DNA of 64,000 bases, from the NCBI RefSeq assembly GCF_035917275.1, contig NZ_CP108508.1, forward strand, positions 2,294,001-2,358,000, written 5' to 3'. Position numbers and translations under genes: made by a program. Under the pieces are notes generated by a model, which saw only the letters and a program-made list of their open reading frames with translations, was not told the DNA's origin and made no database searches. The DNA is from Streptomyces sp. NBC_01237 (GTDB lineage Bacteria; Actinomycetota; Actinomycetes; Streptomycetales; Streptomycetaceae). Shown in pieces: positions 32,752 to 42,336 of this stretch (its first letter is position 1; every line of letters begins with the position of its first letter).

Positions 32752-35700
32752 TCACACGCTCGAAGGCTCGCTCTCGCGGCTCTCGTCGGTGGCCGTCGGC
32801 GCCGGGACGCCGGCCTTCTTCGCCCGCTTGGCCGCCTTCTTGCCGGCCCTGCGGTCCTTGCGCAGCTCGACCATCGCGTACAGCGTCGGGACGAGCAGCA
32901 GGGTCAGCAGCGTGGAGGTGATCAGACCACCGATCACCACGACCGCCAGCGGCTGCGAGATGAAGCCGCCCTCGCCGGTGACGCCGAGCGCCATCGGGAG
33001 CAGGGCGAAGATCGTCGCCAGAGCGGTCATCAGGATCGGGCGGAGCCGGTGACGGCCGCCCTCGACGACCGCTTCGACGACGCCCATGCCCTGCGACCTG
33101 TACTGGTTGATCAGGTCGATCAGCACGATCGCGTTGGTCACCACGATGCCGATCAGCATCAGCATGCCGATCATCGCCGGGACGCCCATCGGGGTGCCGG
33201 TGATGATGAGCAGCCCCAGGGCGCCGGTCGCCGCGAACGGGATGGAGACCAGCAGGATCAGCGGCTGGACCAGGGACCGGAAGGTCGCCACCAGCAGCAT
33301 GAAGACGATCGCGATGGCCGCCAGCATGGCCAGGCCCAGCTTCATGAAGGCGTCGTTCTGGTCCTCGGAGACACCGCCGATCGTGGCGGTGGCACCCTCC
33401 GGCAGGTCCAGGGAGTCGATCTTCGACTGGAGCGAGGTGCTGACCGCACCGGTGTTGTCACCGGTGGGCTTGGCGGTGATCGTCGCGGAGCGCTGTCCGT
33501 CGATCCGGGTCATCGAGACCGGGCCGGGGACCAGCTTCACATCGGCGATCGCACCGAGCTTGACCGGGCCGAGCGGCAGGTCCTTCAGCTCGGCCATGGT
33601 GGTGGCCGGGTGGGCCGACTTGACGATGATGTCCCGCTCGGTGTCGTCCAGGATCGCCTTGCCGGACGGGGTACCGCGCACCGCACCGCCGACGGCCGCG
33701 CCGAGCGTGGCCTCGTCGAATCCGGCGGCGGCCGCCTTGTCGTTGGCCTTGACCGAGATGCGCGGGACGCTCTGCGCGAGGTCGCTCTGGACGTCGGTGA
33801 CGTCCTTGAGCTTGGCGACCTCGGTGCGTACCGCTTCGGACGCCTTCTTCAGGGTGTCCCCGTCGGCGGCCTTGACCACCACGCTGAGGTCCTGGCTGCC
33901 GAAGCCGTCGCCCGCGGCGATGGTGGTGTCGCCGATGCCGTCGAGCTTGCCGAGGGCCTCGTCGATACGGTCCTGGGCGGCCTCGAAGTCGCCCGAGTCC
34001 TTCAGGGTGATCTGGTACGACGCCTGGTTGGCGCCCGTACCGCCGCCGAAGGCCGCCATGAAGCCCGACGAACCGACGGTGACCTGGTAGTCCTTGACGC
34101 CCTTGTCGTCGTTGAGGACCTTCTCGACCTTCCGGGCCGCCTCGTCGGCGGCCGCCAGGCTGGTGCCGGGGGTCAGCTCCTGCTTGACGGAGAGGACTTC
34201 CTGCTCACCCTGGTCGAAGAAGTTCGTCTTCAGCAGCGGCACCATGCCGAAGGTACCGAAGAGCACCGCGACGGCGATGACGAGGCTGGTGATACGGCGC
34301 CGGGTCGCGAAGCGCAGCACCGGCACGTAGAGCCGCTGCAGCTTGCTGGCGGCTTCCTTCTCCTCGGCCTTGCGGCGTGCCTCGGCCGGGTTCTCGGCGG
34401 TGCCCTTGGGGGCGCGCAGGAACCAGAACGACAGGACCGGGACCACGGTCAGCGAGACGACCAGGGAGGCCAGCAGGGCCGCGGTGACGGTGAGGGAGAA
34501 CGAGCCGAAGAGCTGACCGACCATGCCGCCGACCAGACCGATCGGCAGGAAGACGGCGACCGTGGTGAGCGTCGACGCGGTGACCGCTCCGGCCACCTCC
34601 TTGACGGCCGCGATGATCGCCGGCTGGCGCTCCTCGCCGTAGCCGAGGTGACGCTTGATGTTCTCCAGGACCACGATCGAGTCGTCGACGACGCGGCCGA
34701 TCGCGATGGTCAGGGCGCCGAGCGTGAGCATGTTCAGCGAGAGGTCGCGGGTCCAGAGCACGATCAGGGCGAGGACCACGGAGAGCGGGATGGAGACCGC
34801 GGTGACCAGGGTCGAGCGCAGCGAGGCGAGGAAGACCAGGATCACGATGACCGCGAAGACGAGGCCGAGCGCGCCCTCGGTGGTCAGGCCGGAGATCGCC
34901 TTGGAGACGGCGGGGCCCTGGTCGGAGACGACGGTCAGCTCGGCACCGGCGCCGAGGTCCTTGCGCAGGTCCGGGAGCTTGTCCTTGACGGCGTCCGAGA
35001 TGGCGACGGCACTGCCGTCCTTGTCCATGGTCGCCATGACGGCGAGGCTCGGCTTGCCGTTCGTACGGGTGATGGAGACCGCGGTGGACGGCTCCTGCTT
35101 CACCGCGGCGACGTCACCGACGCGGACCGGCTCTCCGGGCCGGCCGGTCGCCGGGTCCTTCGCGGTGACCTGGAGGTCCTCGATCTGCTTCAGCGAGGTG
35201 AAGCCGCCGCCGACCTGGATGGTGCGGCTCTTGCCGGCCTCGGAGAACGAACCGGCCGGGACGGTGGCGCCGCCCGCCTGGAGCGCCTGGGCCAGCGATC
35301 CGGCGTTCAGACCGGCCGCGGCGAGCTTCTTGTCGTCGGGGACGACGGAGATCTGGAGCTCCTGGACACCGTCGACGGCGACCTGTCCGACACCCTCGAT
35401 GTCCTCCAGGGCGGGGACGACCGTGCGGTCCAGCTGGTCGGCGAGCGCCTGCTGGTCCTTGTCGGAGGTGACGGCGAGGACCACGGTCGGGATGTCGTCG
35501 GTGGAACCGGCGATGACCTGGGGGTCGACATCGTCGGGGAGCTGGATGCGGGCCCGGTTCACGGCCTGCTGGATGTCGGCGACGAGTTGCTTGGTGCCTT
35601 CGTCACCGAAGTCGAACGTCGCCATGAGGACGGCGTTGCCCTCGCTGGCGGTCGAGGTGATGCCCTCGACGCCGTCGACGGCCTTGATCGAGTTTTCGAG

Positions 35701-35901
35701 CGGTTCGACGACCTGCTTCTCGACCACATCGGGGGACGCACCCGGGTAGGGGGCCAGCACCGACACCATCGGAAGTTCGATGGTGGGCAGCAGTTGCTGC
35801 TTGAGCTGCGGGATCGCGATGGCGCCGAACACGAGCGCGACGATCGAGATCAGCCCTATCAGGGCCCGTTGCGCGAGGCTGAATCTGGACAGCCAGGACA
35901 T
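32752..35901 (-). CDS. RND-family efflux transporter permease (AcrB/HAE1-like)
   Basis: This 1049-aa inner-membrane protein is a proton-driven exporter of the AcrB/MexB type rather than the short MmpL type. It has one N-terminal helix, a large porter domain, a helix bundle with GRVVDDSIVVLENIKRHL (helix 4 with the paired Asp), a second porter domain and a mirrored bundle with VTNAIVLIDLINQYRSQG. The start ATG 35901 gives SWLSRFSLAQRALIGL, the usual entry helix. No membrane-fusion protein or outer channel gene is adjacent, as expected for a monoderm. A two-component pair lies just upstream on the same strand. The cargo is unknown. Confidence 0.95.
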   Translation of the reverse strand: MSWLSRFSLAQRALIGLISIVALVFGAIAIPQLKQQLLPTIELPMVSVLAPYPGASPDVVEKQVVEPLENSIKAVDGVEGITSTASEGNAVLMATFDFGDEGTKQLVADIQQAVNRARIQLPDDVDPQVIAGSTDDIPTVVLAVTSDKDQQALADQLDRTVVPALEDIEGVGQVAVDGVQELQISVVPDDKKLAAAGLNAGSLAQALQAGGATVPAGSFSEAGKSRTIQVGGGFTSLKQIEDLQVTAKDPATGRPGEPVRVGDVAAVKQEPSTAVSITRTNGKPSLAVMATMDKDGSAVAISDAVKDKLPDLRKDLGAGAELTVVSDQGPAVSKAISGLTTEGALGLVFAVIVILVFLASLRSTLVTAVSIPLSVVLALIVLWTRDLSLNMLTLGALTIAIGRVVDDSIVVLENIKRHLGYGEERQPAIIAAVKEVAGAVTASTLTTVAVFLPIGLVGGMVGQLFGSFSLTVTAALLASLVVSLTVVPVLSFWFLRAPKGTAENPAEARRKAEEKEAASKLQRLYVPVLRFATRRRITSLVIAVAVLFGTFGMVPLLKTNFFDQGEQEVLSVKQELTPGTSLAAADEAARKVEKVLNDDKGVKDYQVTVGSSGFMAAFGGGTGANQASYQITLKDSGDFEAAQDRIDEALGKLDGIGDTTIAAGDGFGSQDLSVVVKAADGDTLKKASEAVRTEVAKLKDVTDVQSDLAQSVPRISVKANDKAAAAGFDEATLGAAVGGAVRGTPSGKAILDDTERDIIVKSAHPATTMAELKDLPLGPVKLGAIADVKLVPGPVSMTRIDGQRSATITAKPTGDNTGAVSTSLQSKIDSLDLPEGATATIGGVSEDQNDAFMKLGLAMLAAIAIVFMLLVATFRSLVQPLILLVSIPFAATGALGLLIITGTPMGVPAMIGMLMLIGIVVTNAIVLIDLINQYRSQGMGVVEAVVEGGRHRLRPILMTALATIFALLPMALGVTGEGGFISQPLAVVVIGGLITSTLLTLLLVPTLYAMVELRKDRRAGKKAAKRAKKAGVPAPTATDESRESEPSSV

Positions 35902-36131
35902 GGGTGGGTCTCTCTTCTGTGGCTTACGCGGCAGATGGGCGGGAGAAACCGGGGACATCCCGCCACCTCTACGATCGCCGATCCCGGTTGCCGGAACGTC
36001 GGCCCCCGGGTTGCTTTCTTATGTCGCGCATACCGCAGGTGGAGTACGCCGGATCTCCACCCGTAGCCGCACTTGTCGACCTGCCCGACGCTCCGTCCGC
36101 CGCCCGCCGGGCCGCGCCCGTCGCTCGGCCG

Positions 36132-36821
36132 TCACTCCAGCCGTGCGCGGACCAGGCCCGATTCATACGCGATGACCACCAACTGGGCGCGGTCCCGGGC
36201 GCCGAGCTTCGCCATCGCCCTGTTCACATGCGTCTTGACGGTGAGTGGGCTGACGGCGAGCCGTTCGGCGATCTCGTCGTTGGAGTGTCCGCCCGCGACC
36301 AGCACCAGGACCTCGCGTTCGCGGACGGTGAGCGCGGCGAGCCGCTGGGAGTACTCGGCGGCGTCCGGGCCCTCCCCCGAACTTCCGCCCTGCGCGAGGA
36401 ACGTGGCGATGAGGCCCTTGGTCGCCGCCGGGGAGAGCAGCGCCTCACCGCCCGCGGCGATACGGATGGCATTGAGGAGTTCGTCCGGCTCCGCACCTTT
36501 TCCGAGGAAGCCCGAGGCTCCGGCACGCAGCGACTGCACGACGTACTCGTCCACCTCGAACGTGGTGAGCATGACGACCCGCACCTCCGCCAGATCCGGA
36601 TCGGCGCTGATCATGCGGGTGGCGGCGAGCCCGTCGGTGCCCGGCATCCGGATATCCATCAGCACCACGTCGGCGCGCGTCGAGCGGGCCAGTTCCACGG
36701 CCTGCGCACCGTCCGCCGCCTCGCCCACGACCTCCATGTCGGGCTCCGAGTCCACCAGCACACGGAACGCGCTGCGCAGGAGTGCCTGGTCGTCGACGAG
36801 CAGCACCTTGATCGGTGTCAC
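36132..36821 (-). CDS. NarL/FixJ-type response regulator
   Basis: This 229-aa protein is a DNA-binding response regulator. The receiver has Asp10-Asp11, phospho-acceptor Asp56 in VVLMDIRMP and Lys in GFLGKGAEPDEL; the C-terminal LuxR helix-turn-helix has LTVREREVLVLVAGGHSNDEIA and SPLTVKTHVNRAMAKLG. GTG 36821 overlaps the kinase stop (GTGA), so it is coupled to that kinase. The RND transporter gene lies 230 bp downstream on the same strand and is a plausible but unproven target. Confidence 0.95.
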   Translation of the reverse strand: MTPIKVLLVDDQALLRSAFRVLVDSEPDMEVVGEAADGAQAVELARSTRADVVLMDIRMPGTDGLAATRMISADPDLAEVRVVMLTTFEVDEYVVQSLRAGASGFLGKGAEPDELLNAIRIAAGGEALLSPAATKGLIATFLAQGGSSGEGPDAAEYSQRLAALTVREREVLVLVAGGHSNDEIAERLAVSPLTVKTHVNRAMAKLGARDRAQLVVIAYESGLVRARLE

Positions 36822-38098
36822 GCGCGTCCCCCCGTCCTGCCCGCCGTGCCCGGCCGTTCCGGTTCACCCGCGCGGGCCTTGACCGGCAGGATCGCATGCA
36901 CCCGGAATCCGCCTCCGTACCGAGGGCCCGCGGTGAGGCTGCCGCCGAGGGCGGTGACGCGTTCGCGCATGCCGATGAGACCGTGGCCGCCACCGTCGCG
37001 GTCCTCGTCCTTCGCGTCCGGGTACGCGTCACCGCCCCGGCCGTTGTCGAGCACCGTGACCTCGGCGGTGGCCCCGACCCGTATGACGCTCACTTCCGCT
37101 CTGGCGCCGGATCCCGCGTGTTTGCGGACGTTGGTCAGCGCCTCCTGGATGACCCGGTAGGCGGCCAGGTCGACGGCGGCGGGCAGCGGCGGCTCGTGGT
37201 CGACGCAGGCCACCTCGACGGGGAGCCCGGCGTTGCGGAAGGTCTCCACCAGTCCGCCGAGGACGGCCAGCCCGGGGGCCGGCTCCGTGGGCGCCTCGGG
37301 ATCGCCCGACTGCCGCAGCAGCCCGACCGTGGCCCGGAGTTCGTTGAGCGCGGAGCGGCTGGCGTCCCGGACGTGGGCGAGCGCCTCCTTGGCCTGGTCC
37401 GGGCGCTTGTCCATGACGTGTGCGGCCACCCCGGCCTGCACGTTGACCAGGGCGATGTGATGGGCGACGACATCGTGCAGGTCCCGGGCGATCCGCAGCC
37501 GCTCCTCGGCGACCCGGCGGCGGGCCTCCTCCTCGCGGGTCCGCTCGGCCCGTTCGGCACGCTCCCTGATCGCGTCGATGAACGCGCGCCTGCTGCGGAC
37601 GGCGTCCCCGGCGGCACCGGCCAGCCCCAGCCAGGCGAAGACGCCGAGGTTCTCCTGGCTGTACCAGGGGGCCGAGCCGAAGGACATCGCGGTCACCGTC
37701 AGCACGGCCACGCTCAGCAGCCCGACCCGCCAGGTGGTGGGCCGGTCGGTGCGGGACGCGACGGTGTAGAGCGCGATGACCGCTCCCATCACCACCGGGG
37801 CCGGCGGGTCCATCGTCACGAACTCCACGACCGACAGGGCCCCGGTGAAAGCGAGCACCGCCACGGGGCGCCGCCGGCGCAGCACGAGCGCGCACGCGCT
37901 GAGCACCATCATGAGCACGCTGAAGGCTTCGGGGGTACGGGTGCCGAAGCTCGGTCTCCCGTTCGCCGAGTCCGGGTCGGCGAACGACCCGCAGATCATG
38001 CTCAGGAGCACGAGGAGAGCGAGGGCCCCGTCGAACGCGAGGGCATGGTCCCGCAGCCAGCGGCGGGCGCGCATGAGCCCGGTCGAGAGGGTGGTCAC
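36818..38098 (-). CDS. Sensor histidine kinase (HisKA_3 type)
   Basis: This roughly 426-aa membrane kinase pairs with the response regulator that follows it. It has several N-terminal hydrophobic segments (about residues 20-170) with no clear extracytoplasmic sensor, a dimerisation/phospho-acceptor segment RIARDLHDVVAHHIALVNVQAGVAAHV, and an ATPase domain with VIQEALTNVRKHA and GHGLIGMRERV. This layout is common in kinases that sense the membrane itself. The start is uncertain: GTG 38098 is chosen, ATG 38074 is possible; neither has a good ribosome site. Confidence 0.92.
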   Translation of the reverse strand: MTTLSTGLMRARRWLRDHALAFDGALALLVLLSMICGSFADPDSANGRPSFGTRTPEAFSVLMMVLSACALVLRRRRPVAVLAFTGALSVVEFVTMDPPAPVVMGAVIALYTVASRTDRPTTWRVGLLSVAVLTVTAMSFGSAPWYSQENLGVFAWLGLAGAAGDAVRSRRAFIDAIRERAERAERTREEEARRRVAEERLRIARDLHDVVAHHIALVNVQAGVAAHVMDKRPDQAKEALAHVRDASRSALNELRATVGLLRQSGDPEAPTEPAPGLAVLGGLVETFRNAGLPVEVACVDHEPPLPAAVDLAAYRVIQEALTNVRKHAGSGARAEVSVIRVGATAEVTVLDNGRGGDAYPDAKDEDRDGGGHGLIGMRERVTALGGSLTAGPRYGGGFRVHAILPVKARAGEPERPGTAGRTGGRA

Positions 38099-38283
38099 AT
38101 CGAGCAACGGTACGGCGTGTCGTACACGGATCCGTCCCCGCGGTGTGCGCATACGGCCACAGCGCGGACGGGCCGGGGCGGACAGCACTGTGCCCCGCGG
38201 CCGGCGGACCGGGCGGGGCACAGCTGTGCGGGTACTGCGGAAGCGTGGAGCGCGGGACCGGCCTGCGCGTACGGCGGCGGGAG

Positions 38284-38562
38284 TCAGCCGGGGATCAGCC
38301 CGTCGTCACGGAGCATGGCGCGCACCTCTTCGAGGGTCGCGTCCGGCGACGGCAGGATCAGCCCGGACGGCTCCAGGGAGTCGTCCGGCACGGGCGTGCC
38401 CAGCTCGCGCACCTTGTCCAGGAGCGCGTGGAGCGTGGTGCGGAAGCCGGGGCCGTCGCCGCTCTCCATCTCTGCGAGCAGTACGTCGTCGAGCTCGTTG
38501 AGCTCGGTGACATGACTGTCGGCCAGCTTGACCTGGCCCTCCCCCATGATCCGTACGATCAT
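38284..38562 (-). CDS. pspAA: PspA-associated protein PspAA
   Basis: This 92-aa protein, MIVRIMGEGQVKLADSHVTELNELDDVLL..., matches the small PspAA family that partners with PspA in actinobacteria and archaea. It starts 10 nt after pspA on the same strand, with AAGGG upstream of ATG 38562. The family is linked with the membrane-stress response; its molecular action is not settled. The operon has no pspF, pspB or pspC gene beside it. Confidence 0.85.
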   Translation of the reverse strand: MIVRIMGEGQVKLADSHVTELNELDDVLLAEMESGDGPGFRTTLHALLDKVRELGTPVPDDSLEPSGLILPSPDATLEEVRAMLRDDGLIPG

Positions 38563-38572
38563 GACGTTGCCC

Positions 38573-39367
38573 TTACTGCTTGTCGAACTTGTGCGGAGAC
38601 TGCTGCGACTGCGGTGCGGCGTCCTGGGCACCGCCCTCGATGGCCTGCTGCGACGAGGAGGAGCCGCCGGCCAGTTCGGCCTTCATGCGCTGCAGCTCCA
38701 GCTCCACATCCGTACCACCGGAGAGCCGGTCCAGCTCGGCGGCGATGTCGTCCTTCGCCGTCCCGGTCGGGTCGTCCAGGGCGCCCGAGGCGAGCAGCTC
38801 GTCGATGGCGCCGGCCCGCGCCTGGAGCTGCTGCGTCTTGTCCTCGGCCCGCTGGATCGCCAGGCCGACGTCGCCCATCTCCTCGGAGATCCCGGAGAAC
38901 GCCTCGCCGATCCGGGTCTGCGCCTGGGCCGCCGTGTAGGTCGCCTTGATCGTTTCCTTCTTCGTACGGAAGGCGTCGACCTTGGCCTGCAGCCGCTGGG
39001 CCGCCAGAGTGAGCTTCTCCTCCTCACCCTGCAGCGTGGTGTGCTGCGTCTCCAGGTCCGTGACCTGCTGCTGGAGGGCGGCACGCCGGGACAGCGCCTC
39101 GCGCGCCAGGTCCTCACGACCGAGCGCCAGCGCCTTGCGGCCCTGGTCCTCCAGCTTGGACGACTGTCCCTGCAGCTGATTCAGCTGCAGCTCCAGCCTC
39201 TTGCGCGAGGTCGCCACATCGGCGACGCCGCGGCGTACCTTCTGAAGCAGCTCCAGCTGCTTCTGGTACGAGTAATCGAGGGTCTCGCGCGGATCCTCGG
39301 CCCGGTCAAGGGCCTTGTTTGCCTTCGCGCGGAAGATCATCCCCATACGCTTCATGACACCGCTCAT
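38573..39367 (-). CDS. pspA: Phage-shock protein A / IM30 family
   Basis: This 264-aa protein is almost all coiled coil, as in PspA/Vipp1, which polymerises on damaged membranes to keep the proton gradient. The amphipathic N-terminus MSGVMKRMGMIFRAKANKALDRAEDP and the DYSYQKQLELLQKVRRGVADVATS region are typical. A Gln/Ser-rich tail extends the C-terminus. It is first in the pspA-pspAA operon and divergent from the DUF3043 gene with 285 bp between, which must hold two promoters; I see no clear operator there. Confidence 0.94.
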   Translation of the reverse strand: MSGVMKRMGMIFRAKANKALDRAEDPRETLDYSYQKQLELLQKVRRGVADVATSRKRLELQLNQLQGQSSKLEDQGRKALALGREDLAREALSRRAALQQQVTDLETQHTTLQGEEEKLTLAAQRLQAKVDAFRTKKETIKATYTAAQAQTRIGEAFSGISEEMGDVGLAIQRAEDKTQQLQARAGAIDELLASGALDDPTGTAKDDIAAELDRLSGGTDVELELQRMKAELAGGSSSSQQAIEGGAQDAAPQSQQSPHKFDKQ

Positions 39368-39652
39368 GGGCTTCGCGCGCCCCCTTCTGACGGACTGAGC
39401 TCCAGCACTCCAACAGAACCCACAGTACGGGCCCTGTCTCTATTACCGCACTGTCAGGGAGCGGATGTGCTCCTCCCAAAGGACGACTGCCCCCGGTGAC
39501 CGCTCCAGCCCAGGGAGTAGGTGGCGGTCAGGGAAACCGGCGGCAAACGTCCGTTCTGCCCCTGTCGGGGTGCTTCTCAGGACGCAGGCCGTTGCCGGAT
39601 CGTTCCCGCCCGGTCCGGACTCGTCGCGGACGACCCCGTACCCTTGGGTTTT

Positions 39653-40237
39653 GTGTTCCGTAGCCGTGCCAAGGAAGAGAAGGTCCCCACGCCGGACCTC
39701 TCCAAGACGTCCCGCGACCCGCAGGCTCCCAAGGGTCGCCCCACCCCCAAGCGCAGCGAGGCCCAGACGCAGCGCCGACGTGCTTCCAGCACGCCGACCG
39801 ATCGCAAGGAGGCCATGAAGCGCCAGCGCGAAGCGCGCCGCGTCGACCTGGCCAAGCAGCGTGAGGCGCTCGCCACCGGTGACGAGCGCTACCTCCCGGC
39901 GCGCGACAAGGGGCCGGTCAGGCGCTTTGTCCGTGACTTCGTGGACTCGCGCTTCTGCATCGCCGAGTACTTCCTGCCGCTCGCCGTGATCATCCTGATT
40001 CTCAGCGTGATCCAGATCCAGAACATCCAGAACATCTCGCTGCTGCTCTGGCTCGGCGTGATCGTGCTGATCGTGGTCGACTCCGTCGGCCTCACGTTCC
40101 GGCTCAAGAAGCAGCTGCGGGAACGCTTCCCGGACACCCCGAAGCGCGGCGCCGTCGCGTACGGCCTGATGCGCACGCTCCAGATGCGCCGCCTGCGGCT
40201 CCCGAAGCCCCAGGTCAAGCGGGGAGAGCGGCCCTGA
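39653..40237 (+). CDS. DUF3043 membrane protein
   Basis: This 194-aa protein matches the actinobacterial DUF3043 family: a highly charged, basic N-terminal half (PTPKRSEAQTQRRRASSTPTDRKEAMKRQ...), then two close membrane helices (FLPLAVIILILSVIQIQNI and LLLWLGVIVLIVVDSVGL), then a basic tail. Function unknown. GTG 39653 has no ribosome site, but TACCCT lies 8 nt upstream, the spacing expected of a leaderless transcript. The stop overlaps the next gene's CTG start. Confidence 0.88.
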   Translation: MFRSRAKEEKVPTPDLSKTSRDPQAPKGRPTPKRSEAQTQRRRASSTPTDRKEAMKRQREARRVDLAKQREALATGDERYLPARDKGPVRRFVRDFVDSRFCIAEYFLPLAVIILILSVIQIQNIQNISLLLWLGVIVLIVVDSVGLTFRLKKQLRERFPDTPKRGAVAYGLMRTLQMRRLRLPKPQVKRGERP

Positions 40238-41031
40238 GTACGGAGACCTCCGGTTTCACCGGGGTCTCTTCGGTGTGGCTGAAGGGTCTCGGCGGACTGC
40301 GCAACACCGTCCGCCAGGAACTCGTCGCCCGACAGCTGGACGAGCAGATAGCCGCGCGCTTCCCGGTGGGACAGCGGCTGCGGGTGCTCGATGTCGGCAT
40401 GGGCCAGGGCACCCAGGCGCTGCGGCTGGCCAGGGCCGGTCATTCCGTGACCGGTCTGGAGGCCGACGCGGAGATGCTGCGGGCCGCCCGCGAGGCGTTG
40501 TCGGCGGAGCCCGAGGGCATCCGGGAACGGGTCAGGCTGATCGAGGGTGACGGCCGGGACACCGGCGTGCACTTCCTGCCCGGCAGCTTCGACCTGGTGC
40601 TCTGCCACGGTGTGCTGATGTATGTCCAGGAGCCGGACCCGATACTGGCGGGCCTGGCCCGGATGCTGGCTCCCGGCGGACTGCTCTCCCTGCTCGTACG
40701 GAACGCGGACGCCCTCGCGATGCGCCCCGGGCACGCCGGGGACTTCGACGGCGCGCTGTCGGCGTTCGACACGGCCACGTACACCAACCGGCTCGGCGCC
40801 ACCGTGCGCGCCGACCGGCTCGACGCCCTGACGGCCACGCTCGCCGGGATCGCGGCGCCGCTGCACGCCTGGTACGGGGTGCGGGTCTTCACGGACCACG
40901 TGGGCAACGACGTGGAGCTGCCCGCCGCCACGGAGCTGGAGCAGTTGCTGGCGGCTGAGGACCGGGCCGGCCGCACGGACCCGTACCGCCGGGTGGCGGC
41001 ACTGCTGCATCTGTGCGGCGTGCGCGGCTGA
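40234..41031 (+). CDS. SAM-dependent methyltransferase (probable CTG start)
   Basis: This roughly 265-aa class I methyltransferase has the SAM motif VLDVGMGQGTQALRLA, acidic strand-2 motif TGLEADAEML, and DLVLCHGVLMYVQEPDPILAGLARMLAPGG. It resembles tRNA carboxymethyltransferase-like or CmoM-type enzymes, but the substrate is unknown. No ATG or GTG lies at the natural start. CTG 40234 has a strong GGGGAG 7 nt upstream and overlaps the DUF3043 stop as CTGA, giving STETSGFTGVSSVWLKGLGG. A GTG at 40273 is the fallback start but has no ribosome site. Confidence 0.85.
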   Translation: MSTETSGFTGVSSVWLKGLGGLRNTVRQELVARQLDEQIAARFPVGQRLRVLDVGMGQGTQALRLARAGHSVTGLEADAEMLRAAREALSAEPEGIRERVRLIEGDGRDTGVHFLPGSFDLVLCHGVLMYVQEPDPILAGLARMLAPGGLLSLLVRNADALAMRPGHAGDFDGALSAFDTATYTNRLGATVRADRLDALTATLAGIAAPLHAWYGVRVFTDHVGNDVELPAATELEQLLAAEDRAGRTDPYRRVAALLHLCGVRG

Positions 41032-41167
41032 GGGCAGGACTCCGGCGGGACGCGGGGACCGTTCCGGTGCGCCCCGCGCTCCGGTCCCCGGGCCGGAGCG
41101 GCCCGTACGGCCCCGTTCGGCCCATCAGCGCAGGCCGCGGGCGGGGGTCAGACGTGAGACTCCGGAC

Positions 41168-42259
41168 ATGGATGCATCTCACTCCCGCAGCCGAGTGCGC
41201 CGGCTGTTGCTGCCGTTGACCGCAGGTGTCTGCGCGATCGCCCTGGTGGGCGGCTGCTCCGACGCCGACTCCACTTCCCGCTCCGCGGGCGAGTCCAGCC
41301 CGTCGGGCACGGTTCAGGGCTCGGCCTCCCGTGCCACCAATGACCTGCAGGCCGATTACCAGGCCGTCATCAAGGACGTCCTGCCGTCGGTCGTGCAGAT
41401 CGATGCCTCCGACAGCCTGGGCTCGGGCATCGTCTATGACGACAAGGGCCATATCGTCACGAACGCCCATGTGGTCGGCTCGGAGAAGACCTTCAAAGTC
41501 AGCGTCGCCACCGGTGAGAAGGTGCTCAGCGCCTCGCTCGTCTCCTCGTACCCGGAACAGGACCTGGCCGTCATCAAGCTCGACCAGGTCCCCGACGGGC
41601 TGAAGGCCGCGAAGTTCGGCGACTCGGAGAAGGTCGAGGTGGGGCAGATCGTGATGGCGATGGGCTCGCCGCTCGGTCTCTCCAGCAGCGTCACCCAGGG
41701 CATCGTCTCGGCCCTGGGCAGGACCGTGAGCGAGGGCCGTACGGGCGGGGGCACGGGGGCGACGATCGCCGACATGGTGCAGACGTCCGCGGCGATCAAC
41801 CCCGGCAACAGCGGCGGTGCGCTGGTGAACCTCGACAGCGAGGTGATCGGTATTCCGACGCTCGCGGCGACGGACCCGCAGATGGGTGACAGCGCGGCCC
41901 CCGGGATCGGGTTCGCGATCCCGGTGTCGATGGTGAAGACGGTCGCCGACCAGATCATCAGGAGCGGCAAGGTCACCGACTCGGGACGGGCCGCGCTGAA
42001 CATCACCGGGCGCACGGTCGTCGACAGCAGCTACCGGCCCGCCGGAGTGGCGCTGGTCAGCGTGACCAAGGGCGGCGCCGCGGAGAAGGCGGGGCTGCGG
42101 CCCGGCGACATCATCACCGAGGTCGGCGGCGACCGGGTCACGACGATCACGTCGCTCTCCGAGGTCCTGGCCAGCGAGAAGCCGGGCCAGAAGGTCACGG
42201 TCACGTACCTGCGCAGCGACGCGGAGAAGACGGCCGAGGTCACGCTGGGCGAGATCTGA
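41168..42259 (+). CDS. HtrA/DegP-like serine protease lipoprotein
   Basis: This 363-aa exported S1C protease has a signal peptide ending in lipobox LVGGC (Cys30), a trypsin-like domain with catalytic His101 (TNAHVV), Asp132 (QDLAVIKL) and Ser215 (NPGNSGGAL), and a C-terminal PDZ domain (about residues 270-360, GVALVSVTKGGAAEKAGLRPGD). It should handle misfolded envelope proteins. It sits alone, convergent with a small unknown gene and separated from it by a tandem repeat and a hairpin. Confidence 0.94.
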   Translation: MDASHSRSRVRRLLLPLTAGVCAIALVGGCSDADSTSRSAGESSPSGTVQGSASRATNDLQADYQAVIKDVLPSVVQIDASDSLGSGIVYDDKGHIVTNAHVVGSEKTFKVSVATGEKVLSASLVSSYPEQDLAVIKLDQVPDGLKAAKFGDSEKVEVGQIVMAMGSPLGLSSSVTQGIVSALGRTVSEGRTGGGTGATIADMVQTSAAINPGNSGGALVNLDSEVIGIPTLAATDPQMGDSAAPGIGFAIPVSMVKTVADQIIRSGKVTDSGRAALNITGRTVVDSSYRPAGVALVSVTKGGAAEKAGLRPGDIITEVGGDRVTTITSLSEVLASEKPGQKVTVTYLRSDAEKTAEVTLGEI

Positions 42260-42278
42260 GGAAGCGGACCGGGGGCCC

Positions 42279-42336
42279 GGAGCACGATCAGGGCCGGCAC
42301 GGTACGCGGAGCACCATCAGGGCCGGCACGGTACGC
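42279..42336. repeat. 29-bp tandem duplication
   Basis: Two adjacent 29-bp copies (42279-42307 and 42308-42336) differ at one base (GCACGATC versus GCACCATC). They lie between the protease stop codon and its terminator. Confidence 0.9.

Noticed and set aside
32743..36066. 1107-aa open frame antisense to the RND transporter
   Set aside because: The protein is Asp/Gly/Arg-rich low complexity and fully overlaps an unmistakable transporter gene.
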